A DNA stretch of 50,630 nucleotides from Lachnospiraceae bacterium (GCA_017472605.1 JAFUPV010000075.1:1-50630); one strand, 5' to 3'; counted from the stretch's first letter, positions 38,272 to 47,956 are shown. Notes: a model not told the origin generated them from the sequence alone. Numbers and translations: made by a program.

Positions 38272-39207
38272 TTAGAATACACTTGTACCGCGGATTTTTT
38301 TACTGATCGTGTTTGCAAGGAAGAACAGAACAAACGCTACCAGCGATTTCATGATACCAACCGCAACGGAGAATGAAATCTGACCGGATCCGACTCCAAG
38401 ATTGTACACATACAGATCAAGTACTTCGATGTATTTCTTGTTCAGCGCATTTCCAAAGGCCAGATACTGATCCACACCGGTATTCAGGAAATTTCCAATG
38501 CTCATAATCAGAAGAACGAAGTAAGTTGGAATCAGCTGCGGAATCGTGATGTACCAGATTCGCTTCCAGCGTCCGGCTCCGTCTACCATTGCTGCTTCGA
38601 ACAGCTGCTGATCCAGTCCGGCAATGGCAGCAAAGTAAATGATGGAACTCCATCCAAGACTCTTCCACTGCTGAAGGATTACCTGCGTCAGCCAGACATG
38701 GTCATCTGAAGTCAGGAACGTAACAACCTGGCTGTCATGACCCAGTGACTTAAACACCGTGTTGATCAGTCCGTTGGAACCAAACAGACTGGTTGCCAGT
38801 GAAAACAGAATGACCCAGCTGATAAAGTTTGGCAGCGTTGTCAGGCTCTGCACTACTTTTCTAAATTTCGGTGTTTTTACCTCACTAAGCAGGATTGCAA
38901 ACATCATTGGAAGCGGCGTGAACAGATAACCAAGCAGATGAATACCAAACGTATTTTTCAATACACGGATCAGATTCTTTCTCATTACCACATTGCCGAA
39001 CAGCGCCTCAAAATTATCCAGCCCCACAAACTGTGAATTCATCAGAGAACGTCCCGGCTTGTACTGGAAAAACGCAAATGACCAGCCCCAAAGCGGTACA
39101 TAACTGAAAAGAATCACAAGAGCAACGACTGGAAGTACATACAGAAACAGTTTAAAATCATTCCAGCGTCTCTGTCTGCTCTTCGCATCCACGACTTTCT
39201 TCTTCAT
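38272..39207 (-). CDS. Sugar ABC transporter permease, LplB/YesP type (system 2)
   Basis: A 311-residue permease, first gene of the second importer. It has a basic N-terminus, six membrane segments, the coupling motif LFEAAMVDGAGRWKRIWYIT and the family C-terminus KIRGTSVF. It is a clear paralogue of the product of 23715-24671; WGWSFAFFQYKPGRSLM matches the equivalent segment there. GGAGGAG precedes the ATG at 39207. Transcribed from the region shared with the second YesN-type gene. Confidence 0.94.
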   Translation of the reverse strand: MKKKVVDAKSRQRRWNDFKLFLYVLPVVALVILFSYVPLWGWSFAFFQYKPGRSLMNSQFVGLDNFEALFGNVVMRKNLIRVLKNTFGIHLLGYLFTPLPMMFAILLSEVKTPKFRKVVQSLTTLPNFISWVILFSLATSLFGSNGLINTVFKSLGHDSQVVTFLTSDDHVWLTQVILQQWKSLGWSSIIYFAAIAGLDQQLFEAAMVDGAGRWKRIWYITIPQLIPTYFVLLIMSIGNFLNTGVDQYLAFGNALNKKYIEVLDLYVYNLGVGSGQISFSVAVGIMKSLVAFVLFFLANTISKKIRGTSVF

Positions 39208-39241
39208 AAATCTCCTCCATTTCCTTCTCGATTCTGGTTTT

Positions 39242-39298
39242 ATTATACTTGCACAAATAATTTTTGTATATAGCGGTCATTTTAGATACTTTTGTAAA
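39242..39298 (-). promoter_or_regulatory. Promoter of the second ABC operon with TTTTGTAAA element
   Basis: On the minus strand a perfect -10 box TATAAT (39242-39247) lies 17 bases from a poor -35 box TATACA (39265-39270). A TTTTGTAAA element (plus reading, 39290-39298) is upstream, with a related TTTCGTAAA at about 39345. Same design as the GH95 promoter at 2789-2835. Confidence 0.55.
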
Positions 39299-39430
39299 TT
39301 ACAGTTCCTGTCTATCCCATTTCGATGCCTGTTTTTTTGTTCCATTTCGTAAACTCAAGAAAATTTCACAAATTTCAGTTCGATGAATTTCATTCATTTA
39401 CTTTTTTTCTGCAATCCCATAAAATAGAAA

Positions 39431-39459
39431 TTGAAAATCTCAGGTATATCAATTAAACT
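39431..39459 (+). promoter_or_regulatory. Candidate promoter of the second YesN-YesM operon
   Basis: TTGAAA (39431-39436), a 17-base spacer and TAAACT (39454-39459) lie about 20 bp before the AAAGGAG site at 39481-39487. Confidence 0.5.
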
Positions 39460-39495
39460 ATTAATCATGATAGCATGCGCAAAGGAGCGTTCCAT

Positions 39496-40719
39496 ATGTA
39501 TACTGTTTTACTCGTTGATGATGAAAAAAGCGTAACAGAATCACTGAAAACTGCTATTCCCTGGGCAAACCTTGGAGTGAAGGCGGTTTACACAGCCGGC
39601 GACGGCTTACAGGCCCTGGGGCTGCTGTCAAACATACACATTGATCTTCTGATCACTGATATCCGCATGCCCCACATGGATGGACTTACCCTGTTAAAAA
39701 CTGTCCGCAGTGACTATCCGGATATTCACTGCATTCTCCTGACCGCCTACGGCGAATTTGACTATGCGATTCAGGCGATGAAGCTTGGTGTGGACAATTA
39801 TCTGATGAAACCGATCCAGATGCAGGAACTGACCGAAACCATCGAAAACGCGCTGGATAACATCTATACCAATCGAAAGAACAAAGAAGTTCTTTTCCGT
39901 GAAAACATTCTTCGCCGCTGGATCACCGGGAATATTTCTGCTGACGAGCTGGGCGAACGCTCCGTCCTGATCGATATTAACATTTATCAAACGGCTTACT
40001 GCATTCTTGCAGTGAAAAAACTGTCGGATTCCGTTTCACTGACTGCCTTTGGGCAGGAATGCTGCAGACAGTTTCCCGATGATCTGGACTGTTCCTGCCT
40101 CTGGGACAACAGCGGTCATTTTCTTTTCCATATCGGCGGAGGCAGTATCCCGCAGGAAAAACTGACAGCGATTCTAAATCAGACAGCACAGCGTTTAAAA
40201 ATCACAAGCCTGATTTCGGCATCTGTTGGTATTACCGTTCATGACCGCATGGAATTACAGCGAAGCTATCAGAGCGCACTTGAACTTCTGAATGCCGCTC
40301 CATCCGGTCATTCCTCAATGGTACGCACATCGAAGAAGGATGCTGTACAGACACTTCCTGCTGTTGCAGAACTGCAGCCTGCTGCAATCAGTCCAATCAT
40401 TCAGCGCACACTGGATTACATCGAAAACCACTATTCCGAAGGTGTTTCCATGAAAGAATTCAGTGCCAGCCTGAACATGAACACTGCTTATCTCGGCTAT
40501 CTGTTTAAGAAAGAAACCGGCATGTTCTTTAATAACTATCTCAACGATCTCCGTCTGGAGAAAGCCGCCGCGCTTCTTTGTACCACCGGTGACCGGATCA
40601 GCGATGTTGCACTGAAAACCGGCTTTACTACAACCAGTCACTTTATCACTACTTTTAAAAAGAAAACCGGTCTTTCTCCATTGAAATACCGGGAAACCTA
40701 TGCGGGAGTTCTTCGATGA
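39496..40719 (+). CDS. YesN-type response regulator (system 2)
   Basis: A 407-residue regulator with receiver domain (Asp8-Asp9, phospho-acceptor Asp55 in LLITDIRMP, KPIQ loop) and a C-terminal AraC-type DNA-binding domain (MKEFSASLNMNTAYLGYLFK and ISDVALKTGFTTTSHFITTF). The start is at the ATG at 39496, eight bases after AAAGGAG; an upstream ATG at 39475 precedes that site. Its stop overlaps the start of the kinase gene by four bases (ATGA), so the two are translationally coupled. It probably activates the divergent importer operon at the TTTTGTAAA-type elements. Confidence 0.94.
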   Translation: MYTVLLVDDEKSVTESLKTAIPWANLGVKAVYTAGDGLQALGLLSNIHIDLLITDIRMPHMDGLTLLKTVRSDYPDIHCILLTAYGEFDYAIQAMKLGVDNYLMKPIQMQELTETIENALDNIYTNRKNKEVLFRENILRRWITGNISADELGERSVLIDINIYQTAYCILAVKKLSDSVSLTAFGQECCRQFPDDLDCSCLWDNSGHFLFHIGGGSIPQEKLTAILNQTAQRLKITSLISASVGITVHDRMELQRSYQSALELLNAAPSGHSSMVRTSKKDAVQTLPAVAELQPAAISPIIQRTLDYIENHYSEGVSMKEFSASLNMNTAYLGYLFKKETGMFFNNYLNDLRLEKAAALLCTTGDRISDVALKTGFTTTSHFITTFKKKTGLSPLKYRETYAGVLR

Positions 40720-42491
40720 ATAAAACAAAAACAGTGATCAATCGTCTGATGATCACCATGCTGTCCATCTATCTGATTCTGCTTCTGATTATCAGTTCCA
40801 TCGCCTGCTACTATGCTTACAAGGTAAAAAAAGAGCAGATGCTGGCGACTATGGATCTGGCTCTTGCCCACATGGAGCAGGAGTATAACGATATTCTTGA
40901 CAATTTCTGGCAGACCTATATGCCGATTTTTGAACGGAATTCTACCATTTATTCCACATTCGTCAACTATTTCGCAAACTCGGATACCACGGAACTGGGA
41001 CCGTTGGAGAAAAAAGAGCTTGCCGAAGCACTTAACCAGATAAAAGTTCGCGATTCACGGATTCAGTGGCTTGGCGTTTATTCCTATAACCGCAAAATTA
41101 ATTATTATCTTCGTCCGGACAACCTGGCTCTGGAAATCATATCGGAGTCTTTTCCTTATCTGGAAGAACTGAATGCACATAGTGCCACTCGTTCTATCTA
41201 TGCTGGAAAAGCTGAGTTCGGCCCCTTTCAGAACACTCCTTATCTCGTTTTATGCGGTAACGACCCAACCGGTTTGGGAAATGGAAAATTAATGATCGGA
41301 TATTCTCTGAATGATTTTGTTCAAACAAGCGATGTCTATATTTCCGGTCTCTCCGAAATTCGTTTCTACATTACATGCGGGGATCAGCTGCTCTTCGACT
41401 CGGTAGGAACGTATGATGCGAATGCGGTCCGCTTTCCACAGAAAGAAACGGAGGGAAACATTCTCCATAACGGAGAAATGTTTTATATCCGGGCGGTTCG
41501 TACCGGAACCAGTGATTCCTACCTGTCCTACATGATCCCATGGCGCCAGATACAGTCTGCCGCCCACCGCGACACTCTGATGATTTTCAGCATCTCCTTC
41601 GCCTTCGCTCTTTTCTCCATCATCGTCCTGACCTTCATGAACCGTTCTGTCTCAAAAGAGGTATCGGTTATCCGCGAAGGACTTGACCGGATTGCCGACA
41701 ACAATCTGGATTACCGGCTGCCGACTGACTTTCAGCAGGGCGGGCTGCCGGAGATTGCCCAGAACATCAATGAAATGAGCGCAAGACTCCATGAAAACAT
41801 CCAGAAAGCCTACTATTTTGAGCTGAAGCAGAAGGATGCCCAGCTGGCGGAGCTGCAGACGACCTTCAATCCCCATTTCCTTTACAATACACTGGAAATG
41901 CTGCGAAGTAAAAGCTTTTCCAATGGCGATACAGAAACTGCCGATCTGATCTCGCAGCTCTCTGCTCTGTTCCGCGGATTCATTAATGCAAAAACATTTA
42001 TTACGCTGAAAGAGGAACTGGCATTTTCCAACCGCTATTTTACATTGCTCAGTGCCCGTTACGGAGACATGGTCGAAGTAAGCTATGACATCGACAGTGA
42101 TCTGCTCTCCTACGGCGTTATCCGCAATGTTTTTCAGCTCATCATTGAGAACTATTTTGTCCACGGCTTCACCGGAGAAAGTGACAACAACTATATACAT
42201 TTTACTGGAAAATCAATCGATGAGCAGACGATGCTGTTTTCAATTGAAGATAACGGCTGCGGAATGACAGATGATGCGCTGCAGGAACTGAGCAACCGCA
42301 TTGCCCAGCCCATTCGCCACGGAGATAAGAGCTATGGACTGAAAAATCTGAATCAGCGTCTGAAATTGTTTTATGGTCCTGATTATGGAATGCAGATTTC
42401 TCATGGGCAGGAAAATGGACTCTGTGTAACTCTGAAAATGAAAAAAATTCGCGTGGAAGATTATGAAAAGACCACAGTTACCGGAAAATAA
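40716..42491 (+). CDS. YesM-type sensor histidine kinase (system 2)
   Basis: A 591-residue kinase with membrane segments at about 12-34 and 285-307 and an extracellular sensor between them. A HAMP linker follows, then the His_kinase domain with His387 in TFNPHFLYNTLEM, and HATPase boxes VFQLIIENYFVHG, IEDNGCGM and SYGLKNLNQRL. It is coupled to the YesN-type regulator by a 4-base overlap and is its obvious partner. A terminator follows the gene. The sensor is only loosely similar to that of the system 1 kinase, so the two systems probably detect different sugars. Confidence 0.94.
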   Translation: MNKTKTVINRLMITMLSIYLILLLIISSIACYYAYKVKKEQMLATMDLALAHMEQEYNDILDNFWQTYMPIFERNSTIYSTFVNYFANSDTTELGPLEKKELAEALNQIKVRDSRIQWLGVYSYNRKINYYLRPDNLALEIISESFPYLEELNAHSATRSIYAGKAEFGPFQNTPYLVLCGNDPTGLGNGKLMIGYSLNDFVQTSDVYISGLSEIRFYITCGDQLLFDSVGTYDANAVRFPQKETEGNILHNGEMFYIRAVRTGTSDSYLSYMIPWRQIQSAAHRDTLMIFSISFAFALFSIIVLTFMNRSVSKEVSVIREGLDRIADNNLDYRLPTDFQQGGLPEIAQNINEMSARLHENIQKAYYFELKQKDAQLAELQTTFNPHFLYNTLEMLRSKSFSNGDTETADLISQLSALFRGFINAKTFITLKEELAFSNRYFTLLSARYGDMVEVSYDIDSDLLSYGVIRNVFQLIIENYFVHGFTGESDNNYIHFTGKSIDEQTMLFSIEDNGCGMTDDALQELSNRIAQPIRHGDKSYGLKNLNQRLKLFYGPDYGMQISHGQENGLCVTLKMKKIRVEDYEKTTVTGK

Positions 42492-42531
42492 TTCCGGATT
42501 ATTGAAAAATACAGATTTTTCTGTTTCTACG

Positions 42532-42564
42532 TAAAAAGGCGCTGTCAATCGATAGCGCCTCTTT
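42532..42564 (+). terminator. Terminator of the second YesN-YesM operon
   Basis: AGGCGCT-GTC, loop AATC, GAT-AGCGCCT followed by CTTT, with an A tract before it. It may work on both strands. Confidence 0.75.
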
Positions 42565-42604
42565 ATCATTCATTTTCCGATTCTGTGCTGCTCAAAGAAT
42601 CGTG

Positions 42605-42952
42605 TCATTCCTTTCCCAGCTCCACCTTACAATGCTTCCGAAAACACGCAATTCCAAATTTATGAATCGTCTTCATTCCATCCTCACGAAGCAGCAGCAC
42701 ATAGTCTTTCTCTTCGATCTGAGCCAGCGCCGTCTCGCAGCCTGCATCCAGGTCATCCCCTTTTGCATACTTCACTTCCATTACGATTCCGATTTCCCGT
42801 TCTTCATTCTCAATCAGAATATCGCTGTACCCTTCCCCCGATTCCACGCTGGAGCGGATCCACCAGTCTTCTCTGTGGCTTAAAAGACCAGGCAGGATTC
42901 CATGATAAAAGTTTTCTTTTTTCGGTTTCTGAACGTTGGTATCGCGGCTTTG
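42605..42952 (-). pseudogene. C-terminal remnant of an AAA-ATPase/PD-(D/E)XK nuclease-like gene
   Basis: About 115 codons closely match the C-terminus of the interrupted gene at 3632-5311: both contain TNVQKPKKENFYHG, LLSHR-DWW, SGEGYSDILIE and a GIACxxKHC end. The nuclease-like motif (GYSDILIE ... IVMEVKYAK) survives. Everything before TNVQ is missing, and the sequence runs straight into the upstream region of the phosphate transporter gene. The remnant is probably silent. Confidence 0.88.
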
Positions 42953-43100
42953 AGTAAACATCTCCCAATATGGAATTCACCAAAATCTTTACCCCTTCTT
43001 TACCGGAAAAATGATATTCTAAATGGTATAAGGTGCTTATTCCGGCCTTTTTTCATAGAGTTTTCAAACAAACGAAAAACAATAAAAGGAACGGTACACT

Positions 43101-44153
43101 ATGAATTCAATTTTCGATTTCTGGCAGCAGATGACAGCAAATCCGCTGCTCTTCCTTGCGGTAACCCTGACGCTCGGTGTTATTCTGGTAAATGGCTGGA
43201 CCGACGCGCCAAATGCCATTGCAACCTGCGTTGTTACCCGGTGCATGCCGCCGAAAGCGGCAATTCTCATGGCAGCTCTGTTTAATTTCCTCGGTGTTTT
43301 TGTCATGACGCTGATCAACGCAACCGTTGCGGAAACGATTACAAAAATGGTAGACTTCGGAGCTGATCCGGATAAAGCAATCATCGCTTTGAGCGCTGCG
43401 CTCTTTGCCATTGTTCTCTGGGCTACACTTGCCTGGGTGTTCGGAATCCCGACCAGCGAGAGTCATGCGCTGATCGCAGGTCTGACAGGAAGCGCAATTG
43501 CGATTCACAACAGCCTGGAAGGTGTGAACGGAGCGGAATGGATCAAGGTTGTTTACGGCATTGGAATTTCCGTGACCCTTGGTTTCGGTCTCGGCTGGCT
43601 TGTCTGCAAAGCGGTAACGCTGCTTTTCTATAAGGCAAACCGACCAAAGACAGAACCGTTTTTCCGGGGAGCCCAGATTGTCGGTGCCGCATCCATGGCG
43701 TTCATGCATGGTGCACAGGACGGCCAGAAATTCATGGGCGTAATCCTGCTTTGCGTGTACATGTCAAAAGGTCAGTCCCTTCCCTCTGATATCAGCATCC
43801 CCCTCTGGCTGATGATCGTCTGCTCCGCTGTTATGGCAGCCGGTACAGCAATGGGAGGTAAAAAAATCATCAAATCCGTGGGAATGGATATGGTAAAGCT
43901 GGAAAAATATCAGGGCTTTTCTGCCGATATCGCTGCGGCGCTGTCGCTCCTGTTCTGCTCCGTCTTCAGTCTCCCCGTCTCCACCACCCATGCAAAAACC
44001 ACGTCGATCATGGGTGTCGGAGCAGTTAAGCGTGTCTCTGCCATCAATTTCGGAGTCGTAAAGGAAATGGTAATGACCTGGGTTCTGACTTTCCCCGGCT
44101 GCGGACTTGTGGGCTTTCTGATGACAAAGCTGTTTATGATGATCTTTACCTGA
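43101..44153 (+). CDS. PiT-family inorganic phosphate transporter
   Basis: A 350-residue membrane protein with about ten hydrophobic segments and the duplicated PiT signature: NGWTDAPNAIATCV near residue 30 and SMAFMHGAQDGQKFMG near 196, with GIPTSESHALIAGL and LPVSTTHAKTTSIMG as the second repeated pair. It imports phosphate with a cation. AAAGGA precedes the ATG at 43101. The DUF47 gene follows after 79 bp, the usual partner arrangement. The nuclease remnant ends about 150 bp upstream, and no convincing promoter was found in between. Confidence 0.94.
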   Translation: MNSIFDFWQQMTANPLLFLAVTLTLGVILVNGWTDAPNAIATCVVTRCMPPKAAILMAALFNFLGVFVMTLINATVAETITKMVDFGADPDKAIIALSAALFAIVLWATLAWVFGIPTSESHALIAGLTGSAIAIHNSLEGVNGAEWIKVVYGIGISVTLGFGLGWLVCKAVTLLFYKANRPKTEPFFRGAQIVGAASMAFMHGAQDGQKFMGVILLCVYMSKGQSLPSDISIPLWLMIVCSAVMAAGTAMGGKKIIKSVGMDMVKLEKYQGFSADIAAALSLLFCSVFSLPVSTTHAKTTSIMGVGAVKRVSAINFGVVKEMVMTWVLTFPGCGLVGFLMTKLFMMIFT

Positions 44154-44232
44154 TGAACGGGACTAACATATCAACAGGCCTGAACAATTAATGATTCAGA
44201 GTCTGACATTTTCGAAAGGATGGAATAATACC

Positions 44233-44853
44233 ATGGCAAAAGGTGATAAATTTTACTTTGAAAACTTTGCGGCAAGCACCGCGCTTTCCAAAAAGGCAGC
44301 GTCTTACCTTGTGAACTGTCTTGAAACCTATCATCCGGATAAAATCCAGCAGATGCTGACGGAAATGCATAAGATCGAGCATGAAGCGGACGGCAAAAAG
44401 CACGAGATGAATGCAGCTCTTGCAAAGGCCTTTGTGACACCGGTTGACCGGGAGGATCTGGATATGTTAAGCCACAATCTGGATGACGTGACCGACATGA
44501 TCGAAGATGTTCTGCAGAAATTCTACATCTACAACATCCAGACCATCAATCCTCCTGCCATTGAATTTGCAAAGAAAATTGTCAGATCCTGCGAACTGCT
44601 CTGCGAGATCATGGGCGAATTTGAGAACTTTAAAAAGTCGAAAAAGATTCATTCCCTCATTGTTGCCATGAATGATGTGGAGGAGGAGTGTGACAAACTC
44701 TATCTCTCCTCCATGCGCGAACTGACAAAGAACACGTCCGATGTCCTTTCTACGATTTCCTGGCGTGAAATTTACAACTGTCTTGAGGACTGCGCGGATG
44801 CCTGCGAGCACGCAAGTGAATGCGTCGGCTCCGTTATCATGAAAAATACGTAA
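44233..44853 (+). CDS. DUF47/PhoU-like partner of the phosphate transporter
   Basis: A 206-residue all-helical protein of the DUF47 family (PhoU-like), which accompanies PiT transporters and is thought to modulate them. Family features are MHKIEHEADGKKHEMNAALA near residue 50, TPVDREDLDMLSHNLDDVTD near 75 and the C-terminal CLEDCADACEHASECVG. The start at 44233 was chosen because AAAGGATGG lies upstream; an earlier ATG at 44191 would precede that site. No membrane segment. A hairpin with a T-rich tail follows 14 bp after the stop. Confidence 0.93.
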   Translation: MAKGDKFYFENFAASTALSKKAASYLVNCLETYHPDKIQQMLTEMHKIEHEADGKKHEMNAALAKAFVTPVDREDLDMLSHNLDDVTDMIEDVLQKFYIYNIQTINPPAIEFAKKIVRSCELLCEIMGEFENFKKSKKIHSLIVAMNDVEEECDKLYLSSMRELTKNTSDVLSTISWREIYNCLEDCADACEHASECVGSVIMKNT

Positions 44854-44867
44854 CAGGATGGCGCATG

Positions 44868-44897
44868 GCGTATCTGCTTGGGCAGGTACGCTTATGT
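44868..44897 (+). terminator. Terminator after the phosphate transport genes
   Basis: GCGTATCTGC, loop TTGG, GCAGGTACGC (one G-U pair) followed by a T-rich stretch. Separates the phosphate genes from the trkA-trkH pair. Confidence 0.55.
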
Positions 44898-44931
44898 GCT
44901 TTCTTTCCATTTATGGGACTTTCATTCCGGG

Positions 44932-44991
44932 GTTTTTGTTTCAACGCTTTGCTTCGGAATTGTGTTTGGACGTTTTTGTTTCAGCGCTTTG
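44932..44991 (+). repeat. Direct repeat of 20 bp, period 40, upstream of trkA
   Basis: GTTTTTGTTTCAACGCTTTG at 44932-44951 recurs with one change at 44972-44991. It sits 45-104 bp before the trkA start codon, in the expected promoter region, and could be a regulatory site. No c-di-AMP riboswitch pattern was recognised. Confidence 0.7.
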
Positions 44992-45035
44992 ATTCCTGCG
45001 ATTTCGTTACTGAATTTTATCACGGAGATTATATT

Positions 45036-46391
45036 ATGAAAATCATTATTATTGGTCTTGGTACCATCGGAAGAACAATCCTGAAGAACCTTTCCGGAGA
45101 AGGGCACAGCATCACCATCATTGATGAAGACAGAAATAAGGTGGAAAGTCTGATTGAAACCTATGATGTTTTTGGTGTTGTGGGAAACGGTGCCTGCATG
45201 GATATCCAGAAGGAGGCTGGTGCAGATGACGCCGATCTTGTCGTTGTTCTGACAAGAAGCGACGAGCTCAACATTCTTGCCTGTCTTGTTGCCAAAAAAA
45301 TCGGCGCAAAAAATACAATCGCGCGCGTGCGAAACCCTGACTACCGCCAGCAGATTGCGGAAATGAAGGATGATCTGGGCATTGCAATGATTGTCAACCC
45401 GGAGCGGGAAACAGCCAACGAGATTTTCAATCTTGTCAATCTTCCGTCCGTTGCTCAGATTGACCATTTTGCCAAGGGCCGGGTTACTCTTGTTGAAATT
45501 GTTGCAAAAAAGGGCTGCTCTCTGATTGGAGAAACCCTGATTTCTCTTGGCAGAAAGCTGACTGCCAAAGTTCTTATCTGCGCCGTGCAGCGCGGTGATC
45601 AGGTCATCATCCCCTCCGGTAACTTTCAGATCGAAGAAGGTGACAAGATTCATTTTACCTCGGATGCCAGAGTCCTCGGTGATTTTCTGCCAGAAGTGAA
45701 CCTTGTCAAGTCACCGTTCAAACACATCATGATTGTTGGCGGCGGCAGAATCGGCTATTATCTTGCGGATACGCTGTCCAAAAAGAAATATGACGTCAAA
45801 CTGATTGAGGCAGACCGGAATCATGCGGAGGAGCTGGCAGAGCTTCTTCCCGGCGTCACGGTTGTCTGCGGAAACGGAACCAGGCACGATCTTCTGATTG
45901 AAGAAGGTCTGGAAGCAATGGATGCGTTTGTTGCTCTCACCGATATTGATGAAGAAAACATCATCGTCTCCATGTTTGCCAACAAAAAGAAGGTGAAGAA
46001 AACCATTACGCAGATCAAGAGTGAAGATCTTTACGGCATGCTGGATGAGCTGGGAATTAACAGCAACGTGTCTCCCAAGCATATTGTTGCAGGAAGCATC
46101 ATCAGCTACATCCGCGCACTTGCAAATAAAAAAGGCAGCAACGTTCTCGCACTGTACCATCTGGTCAACAACCAGGTGGAGGCACTGGAATTTTCCGCCA
46201 GAAGGCAGGAAGCATTCTATGATAAGCCGCTGAAGGATCTGAAGATCCGAAAGAACTGCCTGATTGCCTGCATCATCCGAAAAAACGAGGTACTCATTCC
46301 CAATGGTAACTCCATGATCCGTCTCGGCGACAACGTCGTTGTTGTGACAACCCATAAAAACTTTGATGATCTGAATGATGTCTTTGAATAA
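45036..46391 (+). CDS. trkA: TrkA-type potassium uptake regulatory subunit
   Basis: A 451-residue cytoplasmic protein made of two RCK units. The first nucleotide-binding site is GLGTIGRTIL (from residue 7) with IIDED at the end of the second strand; the second is IVGGGRIGYYL (near 235) with LIEAD. Each RCK_N domain is followed by an RCK_C domain. It gates the TrkH channel in response to nucleotides. The start at 45036 was chosen because GGAG lies eight bases upstream and the protein then begins with the first beta strand (MKIIIIGLG). The trkH gene follows 9 bp later. Confidence 0.95.
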   Translation: MKIIIIGLGTIGRTILKNLSGEGHSITIIDEDRNKVESLIETYDVFGVVGNGACMDIQKEAGADDADLVVVLTRSDELNILACLVAKKIGAKNTIARVRNPDYRQQIAEMKDDLGIAMIVNPERETANEIFNLVNLPSVAQIDHFAKGRVTLVEIVAKKGCSLIGETLISLGRKLTAKVLICAVQRGDQVIIPSGNFQIEEGDKIHFTSDARVLGDFLPEVNLVKSPFKHIMIVGGGRIGYYLADTLSKKKYDVKLIEADRNHAEELAELLPGVTVVCGNGTRHDLLIEEGLEAMDAFVALTDIDEENIIVSMFANKKKVKKTITQIKSEDLYGMLDELGINSNVSPKHIVAGSIISYIRALANKKGSNVLALYHLVNNQVEALEFSARRQEAFYDKPLKDLKIRKNCLIACIIRKNEVLIPNGNSMIRLGDNVVVVTTHKNFDDLNDVFE

Positions 46392-46400
46392 GGTGGTGCT

Positions 46401-47942
46401 ATGAATTACAGGAAACTTGGTAAAATTTTAGGTAAGATTATGATTCTGGAAGGCATATTGATGACGGCTCCCCTTGCTGTGAGTCTGATCTACCGGGAAT
46501 CATGGAAACATATTTCCGCATTCGCCGTTCCCATTGCCGTTCTTGTCCTGGCCGGCTTTCTCCTTCAGAAGCTGAAACCGGAGCGTGACCATCTGTATCA
46601 GAAAGAAGGGTTTGCGCTCACTGCAATGGTCTGGATCCTGATGACGCTGTTTGGCGCCGTCCCCTTTGTCATTAATGGCGACATCCCCAGCTATGTGGAT
46701 GCCTGCTTTGAGATCATGTCCGGCTTTACCACTACCGGCTCCAGCGTGATTACCGACTTAACGGTGGTTTCCCGTTCGACACTGTTCTGGCGCAGCTTCT
46801 CCCACTGGATCGGCGGCATGGGAATTCTTGTGTTCGTTCTGATTTTCATTCCGGAAAGCAATGACGGTTCCTCCATGCATCTGCTCCGCGCAGAAAGCCC
46901 GGGACCGCAGGTGGGCAAGATTGTTTCCAAAATGAAGGTAACCACAAGAATCCTCTACCTGATCTATTTAGGCATGACGGTTTTGGAAGTGATTATCCTG
47001 ATGTTCGACAAACCGATTCCCGGCTACGAAAACGACAAGCTTTTCTTCAGTCTGCTGACCACGTTCGGCTGTGCCGGTACCGGCGGTTTTGGCTTCATCC
47101 CCGGAAGCATCGAGCTGTTCCACCCCTTCTCGCAATATGTAATGGCGATCTTCCTGATCCTGTTCGGATGTAATTTCAGTCTGTACTATCTGATCCTGAT
47201 CGGCAAGGTGAGGGATGTGCTCCGCAGTGAGGAGTTCAAAAGCTATTTCCTGATTATCGGAGCAGCCGTTCTCCTTGTGTTCCTCGGTCTGGTCGGCCGG
47301 TTCGAATCATTTCCTCAGGTTTACACCACGGAGGAGGCCTTCCGCCATTCCCTCTTCCAGGTAGCGTCTCTCATGACAACCGCAGGCTACACGACTACGG
47401 ATTATCATGTCTGGCCGATGCTGTCCACAACCGCTCTGATCCTTGTCATGTTCACCGGAGCAATGGCAGGCTCAACGGCAGGCGGCATCAAGGTTTCAAG
47501 AATTGTGATGGCCATGAAAGGCGCATACATCAATATCCGGACGCTGATCAATCCCAGATATGTACCGAAAGCCAAATTTGAAGGAAAGACACTGGAGCAG
47601 AAAACGATCAACGATGTGTTTGCGTTTATCACTCTGTACTTTTTCCTTTTCCTGGCGGTCCTTCTTCTGCTGGCTTTTGATCCGGTAAACGGTCAGACAG
47701 TCACCATCGTCTCGGATGCCGGTACATATGATGTCAAGCATGGATTTTTCAGCAATTTCTCAGCTGTTCTCACCTGCATTTCCAACGTAGGTCCTGCCTT
47801 TGAGGCGGTTGGCCCCTATTCCAGCTTTGCAGGGTACAGCGGATTTTCCAAAGTTGTCCTGACGTTTACGATGCTGCTTGGGCGATTGGAGATTCTTCCT
47901 GTTCTTATTCTGTTCAGTAAACGGACGTGGAAGCGGATCTGA
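46401..47942 (+). CDS. trkH: TrkH-type potassium transporter
   Basis: A 513-residue membrane protein with the four pore-loop repeats of the TrkH/KtrB family: MSGFTTTGSSV, TFGCAGTGGFGF, MTTAGYTTTDY and ISNVGPAFEAVG. Conserved MAGSTAGGIKVSR lies before the fourth unit. It forms the ion-conducting dimer regulated by TrkA, encoded directly upstream. AAGGTGG precedes the ATG at 46401. A strong terminator follows. Confidence 0.95.
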   Translation: MNYRKLGKILGKIMILEGILMTAPLAVSLIYRESWKHISAFAVPIAVLVLAGFLLQKLKPERDHLYQKEGFALTAMVWILMTLFGAVPFVINGDIPSYVDACFEIMSGFTTTGSSVITDLTVVSRSTLFWRSFSHWIGGMGILVFVLIFIPESNDGSSMHLLRAESPGPQVGKIVSKMKVTTRILYLIYLGMTVLEVIILMFDKPIPGYENDKLFFSLLTTFGCAGTGGFGFIPGSIELFHPFSQYVMAIFLILFGCNFSLYYLILIGKVRDVLRSEEFKSYFLIIGAAVLLVFLGLVGRFESFPQVYTTEEAFRHSLFQVASLMTTAGYTTTDYHVWPMLSTTALILVMFTGAMAGSTAGGIKVSRIVMAMKGAYINIRTLINPRYVPKAKFEGKTLEQKTINDVFAFITLYFFLFLAVLLLLAFDPVNGQTVTIVSDAGTYDVKHGFFSNFSAVLTCISNVGPAFEAVGPYSSFAGYSGFSKVVLTFTMLLGRLEILPVLILFSKRTWKRI

Positions 47943-47956
47943 CACATAAAAGATAG

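Noticed and set aside
42960-43100. Pho-box or clear promoter upstream of the phosphate transporter
   Set aside because: Two CTTTACC copies and a TATAAG were seen, but the spacing does not fit a promoter or a known PhoP site.
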